From: Antitrichia curtipendula
Lineage: Eukaryota; Streptophyta; Bryopsida; Hypnales; Leucodontaceae
Assembly (NCBI GenBank): GCA_951230915.1
Contig: OX579637.1
Coordinates: 13,144,001 to 13,208,000 of the forward strand
Reading direction: 5' to 3'
Length of the DNA: 64,000 nt
Part shown: one piece after another, positions 48,562 through 60,700 of the stretch
Position numbering within the stretch: position 1 is the first letter of the stretch
How the letters are laid out: the number at the start of each line of letters is the position of its first letter
Notes under the pieces: generated by a model
Told to the model about the DNA's origin: nothing
The model's database searches: none
The model's input: only the letters and a program-made list of their open reading frames with translations
Made by a program: the position numbers and the translations under genes

Positions 48562-50627
48562 ACAGTAAAACTTTGAGCCAGGTACTCAATCAAAGGTCAA
48601 CTCATTGGCCCTAGTCAAATTGAATAACGCAGCATCATGGCATCTCTTAGAAATTGTCCATGACTATGGATCCACAATTTTAGACCAATTGGAAAATACT
48701 ACGCAAGTTGCATCCACCCATGTGGGGGGACTATTCTCAACAATCCATTTCCCATACCAGCAGTTACGATACTTTCCTTCAAGATTAGTTTCAGAGTTAT
48801 CTAGTTGCCAGTATTGAAGCAGGAACTTCCCGTTATTCACTTCTCCTTCCACTCTGCAGACAATGGACAACGCTCTTCCTAGTCAAACAATATAGATCAC
48901 AGGGTTCTTAGGTCTTAGAAGAACCCACGAGCCAGGACATATATCCAGCTACGGATTGAAGCTTTCTTGTGGTGCTTCATTTGCAGGGCCGCAATAAGAT
49001 TCCAACTCCTCTTCTTTAGGAATGACATCCACGGGATTAATTGTCGTCCCAGGGCGAGACATATTGTCAAGCGTCAACCTACCAATTCCATACGACATTC
49101 AGGTAGTAGCTCCTTAAGCTCACGCAACACGCAATTCCAGTATCAACATATAGACCAAACGCAGTTGCAAATCCCTCACATTTTGACATACCATTTTTCC
49201 AATACTAAATGTACTTCTCCAATCTAATAACATAAAATGTTTATTTAGAGTAGCTTTTTGAGCCATTTCCCTTGCCTTCTCTTGGTTTTCCGTCGCCTTC
49301 GAGTCTTTGCTGCCCCATATGGGCTTAAATAGAATAGGCTTCGGACATCTTGGAGGGAGCAAAGGCCGGCCGCTTTTGTCTTGCTTCCAAAGGCGAGAAG
49401 ACGGTTTATCAGCTGGTAGCCAATGCATATAACCAATGGACTTCTTATATTTCATAACCGGCACCCCCACATTGTCTATTTAGAACCAAAAAAGGTGCAG
49501 TTCCCCCAACCCAATTAATCTAGCGGAGCTGTTGCTTTGGTAACCCTTCACAAACAACTTGAAGTCCCCAACCTCATGTATAATCTTTGGCATGAATGAT
49601 AATTCTTGCGACTGCATGAAGGCTTTCATCAAATCAACAACTACAAAAATGTTCTTGCTCTTCAAGGCCTCAGAGAGATGACTGAAATAAGCATTGATGC
49701 CCTTGTGAGTGTGTCCAACTAGCAAGAATCCAACTTAAATTTCTTTAAAGACACCTCGAGCAGTCAGAAGGGAGAGAAGCGCCATCATTCCATCAAATAC
49801 TAGTTCTTGTTATCTTTTGCAAAGTTGTCAAGTTGAAGATATAGACTTCTAGACAATGGTGTGGATCCTATGCAAGCTCCTGGTTTTGTTAAATTAAATC
49901 TCTCTATACACCTAGATTTTCCTCTAAGAAATGCCTCAAACATTGGATTTATCGATGGATATGGAAAGAGGTCCCTGGTTTCGCGTATTGTAGGACCCTC
50001 AAGTTGGCAAAATAATCTAGCTAACAAAGATATGGTGAAGTTTGAGTCTCCCGGCCAACACGAGGGAGCATAATGAGCGTACGCACCATCACCGTGTCCA
50101 TGAGCTATCATTCCAGTTAAGTTCATAGAAAGCTGCTTGAGACCTTACATAGCCTTTGTTGTCATTCACATTCTTGGAAGAGCTGTTTTGGTTGTATCCA
50201 TCTTGTTATGAATGACACAAAGAATTTCCATGGGTTTTGCTTAGACTCCTCATGCCACGATACATACAGTTGACTGCATGAAGCTTGGTGATTTAGATGT
50301 TCAGTTCACTGCTTCATGAACTCCACGAACTTGAGACTCTTTTTCAAAGACTTAAGAAGGAACTGTTGAAGTTGGTCACAGGTACTACATTTTGCAAATG
50401 AACTTCCAACAAGCTTAATTGAAACATTGTTAAACAACTCCTTCTTGATTCTACTAATAGTAGACTGGTTCACTTGAGGAAGCCCGTAGTCTACATTCAA
50501 TTGCACATCCATATCAACTAAGAATCAACATCAAACTCACTGGCAAAAAAAAAAAAGATAGCAAACAAGCAACAAAAAATATCTGAGACACCAGCAATAT
50601 AAAAGACAACTAGAAACTCAAACAACT

Positions 50628-50647
50628 CATTGGGAGATCCCCCGTTG
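50628..50647. repeat. motif 2 palindrome next to a 5' splice site
   Basis: CATTGGGAGATCCCCCGTTG lies in the short intron of the DUF7869-type copy 2 gene, starting about six bases after the donor GTGAGT on the minus strand. Its placement mirrors the motif 1 copy near the first donor of DUF7869-type copy 1. Confidence 0.65.
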
Positions 50648-52282
50648 ACTCACACCATTGCGGATAAAGGAACAACCTCATTCGCATCAGCATGCATGTG
50701 TTTCCAATTATTGCGAGCTAAAAAAAACTTGAGATTATCCATTCTCCCATTTCCAATGCAGCGCATTTGGTAGGGCATTTGATCAGCGTTCTCGTTAATG
50801 ATCACTTTCATGGTTCCCATAACTACAACAGTTCCAATCTTTGGATGCTTAATCCCTTTGTTTCCATGAGTCTTGGATATCTTGCCTGCCTTGTACAATT
50901 CAACGTAATTGTGATATGTTGACTTTAGAATTCCGTGAATTAAATGCCATGCCGTTGTGTACACCTCAGCTCCATCTAATGTGATGAACTTGCAATTCTG
51001 AATCTTGTCTATATTATAAAACTGACCACTGGCAGCAATCCCGTATTCTCGACGATCTTCAAATGACTTCAAGTAGAACTTCTACCTAACCTTCAATGTC
51101 AATTCTTGAGGAAAACACTAGCAACATCGAATCTCACAGCACTTCTGGGAGTTGACCTTCTAAATTTCTTTTTCTTCAATTTTAGAAATATACTGGAAGT
51201 CTTTGTTGCAAAGACTAGGTTTCTATACCATGAAACAATAAAGGACTTTTAACCTTCCATCGAGATAAGCTAGGTGATCTTGAACAACTGAAATAGTTGC
51301 AAAATGTTCTAATGTCTCTTTCAAAGATCGACCATCGGGGAACCAACACAAAGACATTGGCCACTACGAGTGACTCATAATGACCTCCTTGTTACCAAGG
51401 AATACATCTAGGACAATTACTCCCACATCATCCTCATCTAAAGTTCCTTGAAAATATACGTCCGGCTTGCAACAATTTATTTGGCCAGAAGATAGAAGTT
51501 GAACCTCTGCATTTGTCCAGTGGACTTCAAGTCCAACTCACTTATCTTGATGAATGAAGGGAGACAAATCCATCGGATGACCCATTGATGATTTCACAAC
51601 ACCAAAACCCCTCCGCAATACAGTTCGGTCAATAACATCCTCCAACGTCCTCAAATCTCTTTAACATGGGTTGATAGGAAAAGTACGAACAATCAAGGTA
51701 ATAGATAGAGGCCGCAACAAAATAAAGATCTAGGGCTCTAAGGGAATGACCACCTCAAGCCATTGACCTTGGGGACGAGTCTCCACAATACAACCTTCAC
51801 CAACTTCGCCAACTCCCACAATAAAAAGCTTGATAGCAGCTCCATTACAGATTAATTCCAAATTACCAGTGGAGTCTTGGGATTTCTCTTGTGAAGTGGG
51901 ACCAACTCCATAGGAGACTACTACATGTACAAATGATCCATTGGATGGATCCATTTCGCTCGGTTCAACTGAGAGAGCTTTATAAAATCAAATATTTCAA
52001 TTTGCAAAGTAATCATATATACAAGAATGAGACAAGGTTCAAGTTCTTGACCCGATTTACTACCAACCTGATTCAATGATTATTGTACAATTGGTGAACC
52101 ACCAAATAACAGTGAACCAACATCTTCTTCAATGCTGAAGATGGAAAGATCAACCATGGAGTTGCTCTTTATCCACAAGAATTATTTCCAAGGACTTTGC
52201 ACACTAACAACCGTCCTAGACTCAAACCATTCAACATCCACTGGAATTCCCAATGTGTGTAAATCTTTTGAATTATCCAATA

Positions 52283-52511
52283 GATATGGGGATCTCCCAA
52301 TGACGATTTAGGATTAAACAATCCATCATGTATCGGGAGATCACCCGATGTAGTGATCACAATATGGCAAACTTAATCAACATCTATTGGGGGATCCCCC
52401 AATGTAGTGATTCCCATAATAGAGCAAAACGACCTTCTATCAAGAGATCTCTTGATGCAATGATTCCCGTTAGACGAACTTAACCAACCATTATCGGAAG
52501 ATCTCCAGATG
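52283..52511. repeat. five motif 2 palindromes in intron 1 of copy 2
   Basis: Sites at 52,283, 52,331, 52,385, 52,438 and 52,492 are spaced 48-54 bases apart. TATTGGGGGATCCCCCAATG (52,385) and TATCAAGAGATCTCTTGATG (52,438) are each symmetric over 18 bases. The two arms differ between sites (GGGGG versus CAAGAG) but stay complementary within a site. That is the mark of paired, compensating changes. Confidence 0.75.
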
Positions 52512-53728
52512 ATGCCAATAAATCTAGCTACATCCTACACTACTTATAAAGCTGCCCGAATCTCTACTAAATTACTCACTACCCTAATCATTAGACTAGT
52601 CATACTGAAAACAGGAACCACTATTGATTTATACAAAAGTGTGGAAGAAATTTCTCATTAGGCCTGCAGTTGACAAATGATTATCCATATGGATAAATTT
52701 ACATTCCGACAAGCTTGTAAGCATTCTCTTCAAGATTACTTTCTGTCATCAATGATTTGTGCAAATGTATCCCCACGACACATTTTATGCACCCCAAAAC
52801 ATTAAAGTGTGGCAGCAGTTGATATGTACAAAACCTGCTACATTAGTAGACCAGAAAAAACCTAAAACTAATCGACTAAGCTTATAAGCACGCTTCTAGC
52901 AATTAAATTACATATTGTAACGCGATAGACGGAGAGTGCACTTCTAGAATAACAATAAACTTATGTGCCGCCAATTGAAGACGTACCGGAAAACATTAAA
53001 TTGACCATGTGCAAAAGATCACCTGTAGATACTTGTTGCAAGCTATCTCCTGGCTTGATGTTGCGCTCCTCATCGCTTTTCTTTGTGCTCGTTGAAGTAG
53101 CTCTGCACAAAACGCTTCGCCATTTTCCTACACAATGCAACGCAATTTAGTGGCTATAAATCCTACAACCTGAATTGAACAAAACAAATCAAAACCTGCT
53201 CAAATTTGCACGCTATTTAGGATAGGAGCTACAGAGTTTTAAGCCACTGTGCAATGGGATTGAGGATTCTTAATTTTAGCTCTAGGTTTTGAATACTGCC
53301 ATAAGTATTTTGAAGAAATTCTTGAATTTCAAATTTTGTCCTGCTTGTTGGATTTCAGATTTGAAATCAGTCTTGGAGAACTCCATGCCCAAGAATGATG
53401 ATCTAGTGTCTTGCATTTTGTACCTGTATAGATCAAATTTCACGATAGTACGAGCATGAACAAGTAAGAATGATGATCCAATGTCTTGCATTTTGTACTT
53501 GTTTTAATCAAATTTTATCATAATACAAGCATGAATGACCAGTAATGATGATTAGAACGAAAAATAACTACTTTCATATACTCTAACTAATAGCAACAAG
53601 ATACTATATACCAACGGCACATGCATTTATTGCTTGGCTCAAATCCATTATAGGTTACATATTGTACATACTACATACACGCGCGGATTGGCCGATTTAT
53701 AAATAAATAATTATTTCTTTCTTTTGAA

Positions 53729-53795
53729 GGAGAGTGGCCGAATGGTTAAAAGCAGCAGACACACTCAAAACCTCACACTTGATGTTCATGCCTAA
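53729..53795 (+). pseudogene. tRNA-like 5' fragment (Ser/Leu type)
   Basis: GGAGAGTGGCCGAATGGTTA followed by AAAGCAGCAGAC closely resembles the acceptor strand, D arm and A box (TGGCCGAATGG) of class II tRNAs. The anticodon region (ACTCAAAACC) and the T arm do not form, and no proper B box or 3' acceptor strand follows. So it is a fragment or the head of a tRNA-derived SINE, not a working gene. Confidence 0.45.
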
Positions 53796-53799
53796 TATT

Positions 53800-54290
53800 C
53801 ATTATAAGGATGGAGACAACTATATAGACTATGCTTATTTGTGCGGTTATAGGTATCTTTACCTTTAGTCTATGTTAGATTGTAGCATAAATTTAGTTAA
53901 CTCAAAATCTAATGAAGACTACGTTTGTAGTTATACTTAGAACAATAAATTTTATATTTGTAAAAATGTGATTATTATTAATTATGCTCTTCTAGAAGGA
54001 AATTGAAGAAAGAACTATAGCTTGTAAACTAAACAACTTGATTTCATTGGAGGATCTCCTAAGACGTATAAGTAGTACCGAAGGAATTTAAACGAATAAA
54101 AATTCTTCAAATACCTATTGCCTATTTTATACAATAAAATCAAATAAAAACTAAAAAAATACATATCAAACTCAAATTAAACTTCAAGTAGGAGTTCTAT
54201 ACTTAATTATATTTGAATCCTAGTTCAAATATGAAATTGAATAAAACAAAATTCATTAATTACTTTATTATAATTATGTAAATTCTAAAT
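53800..54290. other. AT-rich spacer, nothing recognised
   Basis: No frame, repeat end or RNA gene supported between the tRNA-like fragment and the telomere-like tract. Confidence 0.4.
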
Positions 54291-54294
54291 CCTG

Positions 54295-54530
54295 TATCAT
54301 ACATCCTAAACCTAAAACCCTAAACCCTAATCTCTAATACCTACATCCTACATCCTAAATCCTATAATCCTAACTCTAAACCTATAAAACCCTGAACTCT
54401 AACTCCTAAATCCTACATTCTTATTTCTAAACCATGAATTGTAAACACTAAATCCTCAACTATAATTCCTATATCCTATACCCTAAATCCTAATCCCTAA
54501 ATCTTGAATTCCTAATTGAGGCTAATTTCT
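54295..54530. repeat. degenerate CCCTAAA-type tract 1
   Basis: Words CCTAAACC, CCTAAATCC, CCTACATCC and AACCCTAAACCCTAAT recur with a period near seven over 230 bases. The plant telomere unit is CCCTAAA. The heavy wear points to an old interstitial tract or simple-sequence expansion. Confidence 0.7.
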
Positions 54531-55700
54531 AAGAATTCTCAGCACTAGAAAACTGAAGATTGCACTAGTAATTCACCCATATATACAATCATAAATCCAA
54601 GAATCATTCATTCAACATTCATTCATTATTCAAATGTCTTTTTTCCTTTGATATCAATTGTCTACTAAAAATAATAATCTTGTAAGTTCAAGACTAACTG
54701 CAAAATATAGACAAAACCCAAATTAATCTTGTGCCTTGAGCAATTAGGGATTAATCTCTAAATGCCCAAGGCACCCAAATCTGGTGTTTGCAAAACTTTG
54801 AAATTAAATAAAACCTAACCAAGTTGTTTTTTAGTATCTTAGTATTTTTGAAAAGTTTTTCTTGAAGTCTAGTCTTAGCATCAAAAATTTGATCTTGAAA
54901 ATAAATTATAGTGATTTTTCCATTCAAGATTTGTTGCAAGGGTACCCATTGCAATCTTGACTTCTTGTAGTATTGAGAGCTCATGAAAATGAGTCTCACG
55001 TACATTAGATCTTGGAGAAAAAATCACATTCAAAATTCATTCAAAAAAATTGTAAAAGATATTTTAAAAAGTCATAAATTGAATGGGATATACATATCAG
55101 GCCCTTTAGCCTTATATTTTTTTGGTCACTTACTTTTTAGATTTGACTTGTCAAAAGAAGATTGAAAGACTTCACATCATTTTTGCAGCTTTAACACCCT
55201 CATGGTCAAACATTATAATCTTTCACTCCATATGTGATATTGTTGTAATTACTTTTCCTATGAGAACTCTAACATGTCTAGTTTGAATTTGTACAGTTAC
55301 AATTCAAAAAAATTTGCTACAACTTATTAAAATGTTGGCCTTTGGTTCAATTTCTAGCAAATTTCAAGATGCTCAAAACAGGCCTTGGGCATTTAGGGGT
55401 TAAGGTTTCTTACTCCATGTATACATTGAATTTTTTTGTTATTTATTTGTTATTGATATTCATTTTGGTTATTCACATTCAATTTTTTAATCCATAATCA
55501 GTTTTTATTTTTTATTTTATTCCATTTTGTTTCTAGTCCACTAATAACCCTTATAATTTACTTAGATTCTGTGCACCTAATTTTTTTTGAAATTTTTTAT
55601 AAATATGAGATTACATACTTAGTTGATTTTTTGTAATAAAAAATAATGAAGTCATATTTAGGCAACTAACTACAAACTAAACAAATTAACCTAATTAACA
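54531..55700. other. AT-rich spacer, nothing recognised
   Basis: Lies between two telomere-like tracts. The phrase 'AATGCCCAAGGCA' (54,761) and 'GGCCTTGGGCATTTAG' (55,382) form a loose inverted pair, but no further arms are seen. Confidence 0.4.
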
Positions 55701-55704
55701 ACTC

Positions 55705-56012
55705 ATCAGATTCTAAATCCTATATCCTAAATCCCACATCCTTCTTTCTAAACCCTAAATCCTAAACCCTTAACTCTAAACCCTAATCCTAAACTTTCAA
55801 CCCTATATCCTATATCCCATATCTTATCCTTAAATCCTAACCCCCTTTTTTTAATTCCTAAAGCTAAATACCAAAATTCTAAATCCTAAACTCTTAGCCC
55901 TGTATTCTAAACCCTTATTTGTATAGCCTAAACCTTTGGTTGTATAATGCAAACGCTAAACCTTAAACCCCTAAATTTTGAATCCTAAACCCTAAATCCT
56001 TAGTCTTGTTAC
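55705..56012. repeat. degenerate CCCTAAA-type tract 2
   Basis: A second run of CCTAAACCC, CCTAAATCC and CCTATATCC words on the same strand as tract 1. A short third run is at 56,942-56,972. All are too worn for a recent telomeric origin. Confidence 0.7.
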
Positions 56013-56562
56013 ATTATGCATTTCTAAATGCCTAGGTTTAACAAAGAAGATTGGAATTTTTACCCTCTTTGGTAGATATATTGTTTGTAAGAGGAAGCCC
56101 TTTATAAATGTTTAAAGCAATTTAATGGCCTAGTGGTATTTTTCCATTTTTAATTTGCTTTGGATTATGAGATCTTTGGTTTGATTTTGTTGTGTAAGCA
56201 CTTATCGTTGTTTTTTTGACCTGGAAAGTCCCTCACATCCTCCTGTATGCCATATTCTTTTGTAGTAGTTGTTTATAAAAACTTTCTAGCCATAGTCTTT
56301 TCTTTTACACTAAACTATATACTTTGACCTTCTTTTAGTTTATTAAGGATCTTTATTATTCTTTATTGGGGGATGTGCCTATTACATTTTTAATGATTTC
56401 AGTATTAAAAACCTTTAAATTGGATTACTTAAGAATTTTGAAAGCTATTCATAGTCACACTTGAGCTGAAGGTCTAATGAATCTAAGTAAACTTTAACTT
56501 GCGTTAACTTTGTAAAAAAAGTACTCATAATTATTATTCTTGCATTAGCATAATAGCATGTT

Positions 56563-56585
56563 TATATATATATATATATATATAT
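56563..56585. repeat. (TA)n microsatellite
   Basis: Uninterrupted TA dinucleotides over about 23 bases, followed by T-rich sequence. Confidence 0.9.
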
Positions 56586-57181
56586 TTTATTTTTTTATTT
56601 TTATTTTTTTATTAGGCATATCAATCCCACATTCTTATTTTTCTATATTTATATTCTTAATTTAATGTCCTTGTGCATTTCCACATTCTTTTCTTTATAG
56701 AGTCTCTTAATTATTTTCCTTGTGTATTTATTCATTTAAAAAAAGTAGATTTAACCGTTTCAAATTAACTTAATCTATTTGTATTTGGAATTAAATCAAG
56801 CATCATGAGCTTCCCATTGATAAAGTTATAGTTGATGAAGTTTTAGGAAGATATATTTGTTTAAGTTTACTAAGGGATTCTATTAAAAAAAGATTAAAAG
56901 TATTATTGTTATAAATAAAAATACAATTTAATAGAAATTTTTGTCCTAAACCTTAAATCCTATATCCCTAACTTTATTCAAACAAGTACACATTTTCTTA
57001 TCACTTGATGTCCAAATTTTATTAATAAAAGATTTATTCTATTGTAGGACATCATTTATTATATTTGAGGCCAACAATCATGTTATGTAAGGATGTATAG
57101 TAAACCATATGTGTAATAAATCATATGTAAGGATATATACAAAAACTAAGAATATTTAATTTAACTAACAACTCGGGAAAA

Positions 57182-57678
57182 GCTAGTACGTGAGCGGGAG
57201 CGGGGAGCAGGGAGCGGGGAGCAGGGAATTCATCTTTTAATTTCTTGAAATTTGACAAACCTGGAGAGGCAGACCTATTACCGTGGAAAAAAATTGTATG
57301 CATTTCTCCAAAGTATTGAAGTTAGCATGTATTACCGTGGTAATGAAAATTGGTCCTAAAGGGGAGTAGTAGGATAGTGAACCTACTACCGTGGATGAGA
57401 AAAGACGATCTAGAACACTAAAACGGAAGAAAATACCAATTCTTATAGAGGAGGTCCATATAAACTGTGAAAAAAAAAAGATAAATTACACCAAAAACAT
57501 TACCTAGTAATATAAGAAATGACATGCTGTTCCACAAGTTCTGCCCACGCAATGGTTTAGGGTAACGTGGTATAAAACAATGAAATGTAGCAGAAGAATT
57601 GCAGTCCAGAAATTGTGTAGTCTACATAACAAAGACAAGACCATAGAAATCAAAGGCAGTGGCCCTTTTAGTCTCACT
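57182..57678. repeat. shared terminal block (copy C) downstream of the ParB gene
   Basis: GCTAGTACGTGAGC with a GGGGAGCAGGGAGC minisatellite (57,182-57,227), GACCTATTACCGTGG (57,272) with two more ATTACCGTGG/CTACCGTGG words, and AGTGGCCCTTTTAGTCTCAC (57,658) come in the same order as at 36.3-37.3 kb. The block ends 62 bases before the stop codon of the minus-strand ParB/methyltransferase gene, so it forms its 3' flank or untranslated region. Confidence 0.65.
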
Positions 57679-57739
57679 GCAAAACATGAATGGAAATACA
57701 GAAGGTAGCAATCCCGCAGGTAGTGAAACTGCAAAAAGT

Positions 57740-60700
57740 CTAAGAAGACATACTATCACCACTACAGTCTCCATAGATATCACCAGATCTACAACTCGAC
57801 TCTGAATCTGAACAATCTGATGGAATCGAAGTATCATCAGCAGCATCTATGTCAAGATACTTTAGGACTCTACGATCTACTCCAAGGCCAGATTGAGGTG
57901 CAAAAGTAGGTCTACTTCTGAGAGAAGCACGTGCCATTGCATCAGCATAGACAGGTAGGGAAAATGACTTCTCGGGGCTATGAAGCAGTTCTGATTGCAA
58001 GGCGAAAGTAGGAGTTGGACTCCTCAAGCTCGAGCTGCGTATACAACAAGTCACTAAAAGGATTAGTATATATGAAGGAGTGAAAATAAATGCATAGCAA
58101 TACAAACTTACTTAAAGCTCCATGTTCAAAGCATGATAAAAACTTACTTACAGAATCTATGGCGTGGAACAATGGTCGACTCTGCAATCTCTTCATCCAC
58201 TAAGACCTCAGAGGCCTCTCCAGCATCAAGACGTTGCTTCTTGGAGACCTCAGGGACAGAGACCACGACGAGGGGCTCCAGAATGGCCTTGAAGATCAGC
58301 TGATCCACCTCCATGGCCACGAAATGGCGACCAGCCTTTCGACAAGCGTGGACAGAAGCTCCTGTATTAAATCCAAGAATAAATATGGAGATGAGAATGA
58401 ACAAGAAATCTTAACGCATTGATAAAGAGATTTTGAACGAAGCCCTTACCAGTGGACGCAGTGCAATCAAGCACTATGTCACCAAACTGCGTGGTAGACT
58501 CAATCAGCGTCTGGAGAAGTATAGGATCCTTCTCCCTACCTCCTCTCCAAGGAGTTGGGCCTCTCATCAACTGTGTCTCCTTTGTCACCAAGTTGAAGAG
58601 GACATCATCAGTAGCGACGTTGATACCGATAGAATTAAGCTCTGGCACAGGCGTTATGGAGAAGGTCGAGGCTGGTACCCCAGGGAAGCTCCTCACAAAA
58701 AGTTGAATGCAGAATCTTAAAGTCTACAAACAAATGAAACAACATAGAGAATTAGTAAAAGAAAGCTCAATGAAGCAAGTGCCAATGACATGAATAAAAT
58801 TGGAAATGCATGATTCACTCACAGTCTTTGAAGCAGTCCTGACACTAGTCAGGGGCAAGCGATTAACTCCCATGAATTCCTTGAAGAGTGAGAAGTGGTA
58901 AGCCCTCAGGCAGCCTCAAATATCAGCCCTCATTTGAAGATCATCTGGATGAAACAGTAGGAGCACCCCGTTGTCGTGAACCAATTCACAGGCACTCTCG
59001 AAAACCGTCTCCACAAAACGATTTGGAAGCTTATTCCACTCCGGAATGGATGTGCCAGGAGAAGTCACCGTTGGAACCGGAAGACCTTCAGGAATGTCCA
59101 CCACCATGAGATCAAGAAGGCCGACAGCGGCTTGAACACCTCTCAAGGTTCGGGCCTTGTCAGATTTGTGCATATAAAAAAGAAAATTTAGAATGACACT
59201 CATCTCAAAACTACCACAATGACACCATAAAGCAATGGATAACATGGAATGGAGAATACCTTTTCAAGGAAGGCCTGCAATTCGATCCATTCCTTTGGGA
59301 AGGCACTGTGCTGTTCATAGTAAGACACAACGGCATCTAAAGAGGAAGAGAGGAAAAGCTCATCCAGATGCAAAGTCCCCCTCGAGAAATCCTGGAAGGC
59401 AGGTGATGTACACTGCTGCAATCTTGAAGCTGAGAGCTCAATAAACGAGGAATCCCGCTTGCAAGGATTCTGTGACATGGATCTAGTGGAAGCCTCTGGG
59501 AACACAAGCGCTGGAGTAGAAGCATCACCTGCCCTTGACTTCCCTGATCGCCCGATTTTTCTGGCATCCCTTTGTGCATTCCTTTGAGCATCCCTTTCTG
59601 CCTTGTCCTTGACCTTCTGGGCCTCCCTATCAGCCTTAGCCTTGGCCTTCTCCGCATCTCTGGTCCTCTGGTTGAGAATCTTGTTCCTCTCCTTCTCGGG
59701 AAGCTTAGAGATGTCCACCTCTTGGACCTCATCCTCTTGCACCACACCTTGGTCGAGAGCAACATTGTCAGCTTCATCAGAAGCCTTCTTCGCGTCCTCT
59801 TCTTCAACTGGGCAGAAGGACTTCCCGCATTCAATGTACCAGCAACATGCCCTGAGATGTGCAATGGACCAAAAACGAGCATGCCAAGCATTGTACATGC
59901 AAAGAACGGAGTTCTTGTCTGTTCAAGCGGTGAGGTATTGGAGAAGGTGGGGCTCGTCAATGGCACCAAGTGGATGGAGCTCCCTCTTGAAGTACCTGAT
60001 GAAGGAAGGCAAAAAAATTTGTTTATTGCTATAATCATCCAAATCAATGACATATAAAAGAATAAACCAATTATGAAGTGAGTTCATACCTGTACACGGC
60101 ACGCTTCACAGCAAGGTTTGTTTGATTCTAGTTTATGAATGCCTTTGTCTTTGTGTAGGACTCCTTGCCCCTGAAGAAGCCCACGAATCCATGCTCCCAA
60201 ATTTGATTATGCCAAGCCTGAATGCACTGAGAGATGGACCTGGGCTTCGGAGTGACATCCATGTTTATAGACAAGCCGTCGTCCTTGACGCTCTTTGAGA
60301 ACATATCAACAGCACCGTCCTCAAGCTGTGGGAGATGAGAAAAATGAAACACGTTGAAAAAGCTCAATGGCTAGGCTTTATGAGATTAAAGGCAACATCA
60401 TCACTGGCAAATAGATACAAAAAACAAGGGGAATGAAGAGTACATCAATCATAAACTCTAGGTTTATAAAGTCAACATATACCACAAATAATAATGAACT
60501 CAAGTATGCGATGACTATGGAAATTGAATACTCACCCCTGCCCAAAATGAGGCCTTGTTTAGCCAACCCTCGAAGTCCTTTTCAATGAATCCCTTCGGAG
60601 GGAAGTGAACTGCCTCACGGGAGTGGATGCTTGAATTCCAATTTTGAAGCCACCGAACTTTGAACTCCGGACTTGCACAAGCCGTTGTAATAAGCTGAAG

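Larger units (their letters stand above)
49120..53123 (-). pseudogene. DUF7869-type transposase-like gene, copy 2, decayed
   Basis: A likely first exon runs leftward from ATG 53,123 (AKRFVQSYFNEHKEKR) to about 53,040. After a large intron, exon sequence resumes at 51,968 (acceptor CTCTCAG). The 51,072-50,654 exon encodes EDRREYGIAASGQFYNID, FITLDGAEVYTTAWHLIHGI and NADQMPYQMRCIGNGRMDNL. An intron with donor GGT/GTGAGT (50,654) precedes the exon at about 50,518 with FAKCSTCDQLQQFLL. Later pieces are MNLTGMIAHGHGDGAYAHYA (50,126), LYLQLDNFAKDNKN (49,840) and MLVGHTHKGINAYFSHLS (49,725). The C-C-H-rich N-terminal part and the V-G-H-T-H box agree with copy 1, but the two are distant relatives. 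Stops and frame changes abound. Introns carry motif 2 palindromes, as copy 1 carries motif 1. Confidence 0.7.

Noticed and set aside
53729..53795. Functional tRNA gene
   Set aside because: Only the D-arm half is tRNA-like. Anticodon and T arms cannot be formed.
54295..56012. Chromosome end or telomere
   Set aside because: CCCTAAA-type words are heavily degenerate and followed by ordinary genes, so they are interstitial.
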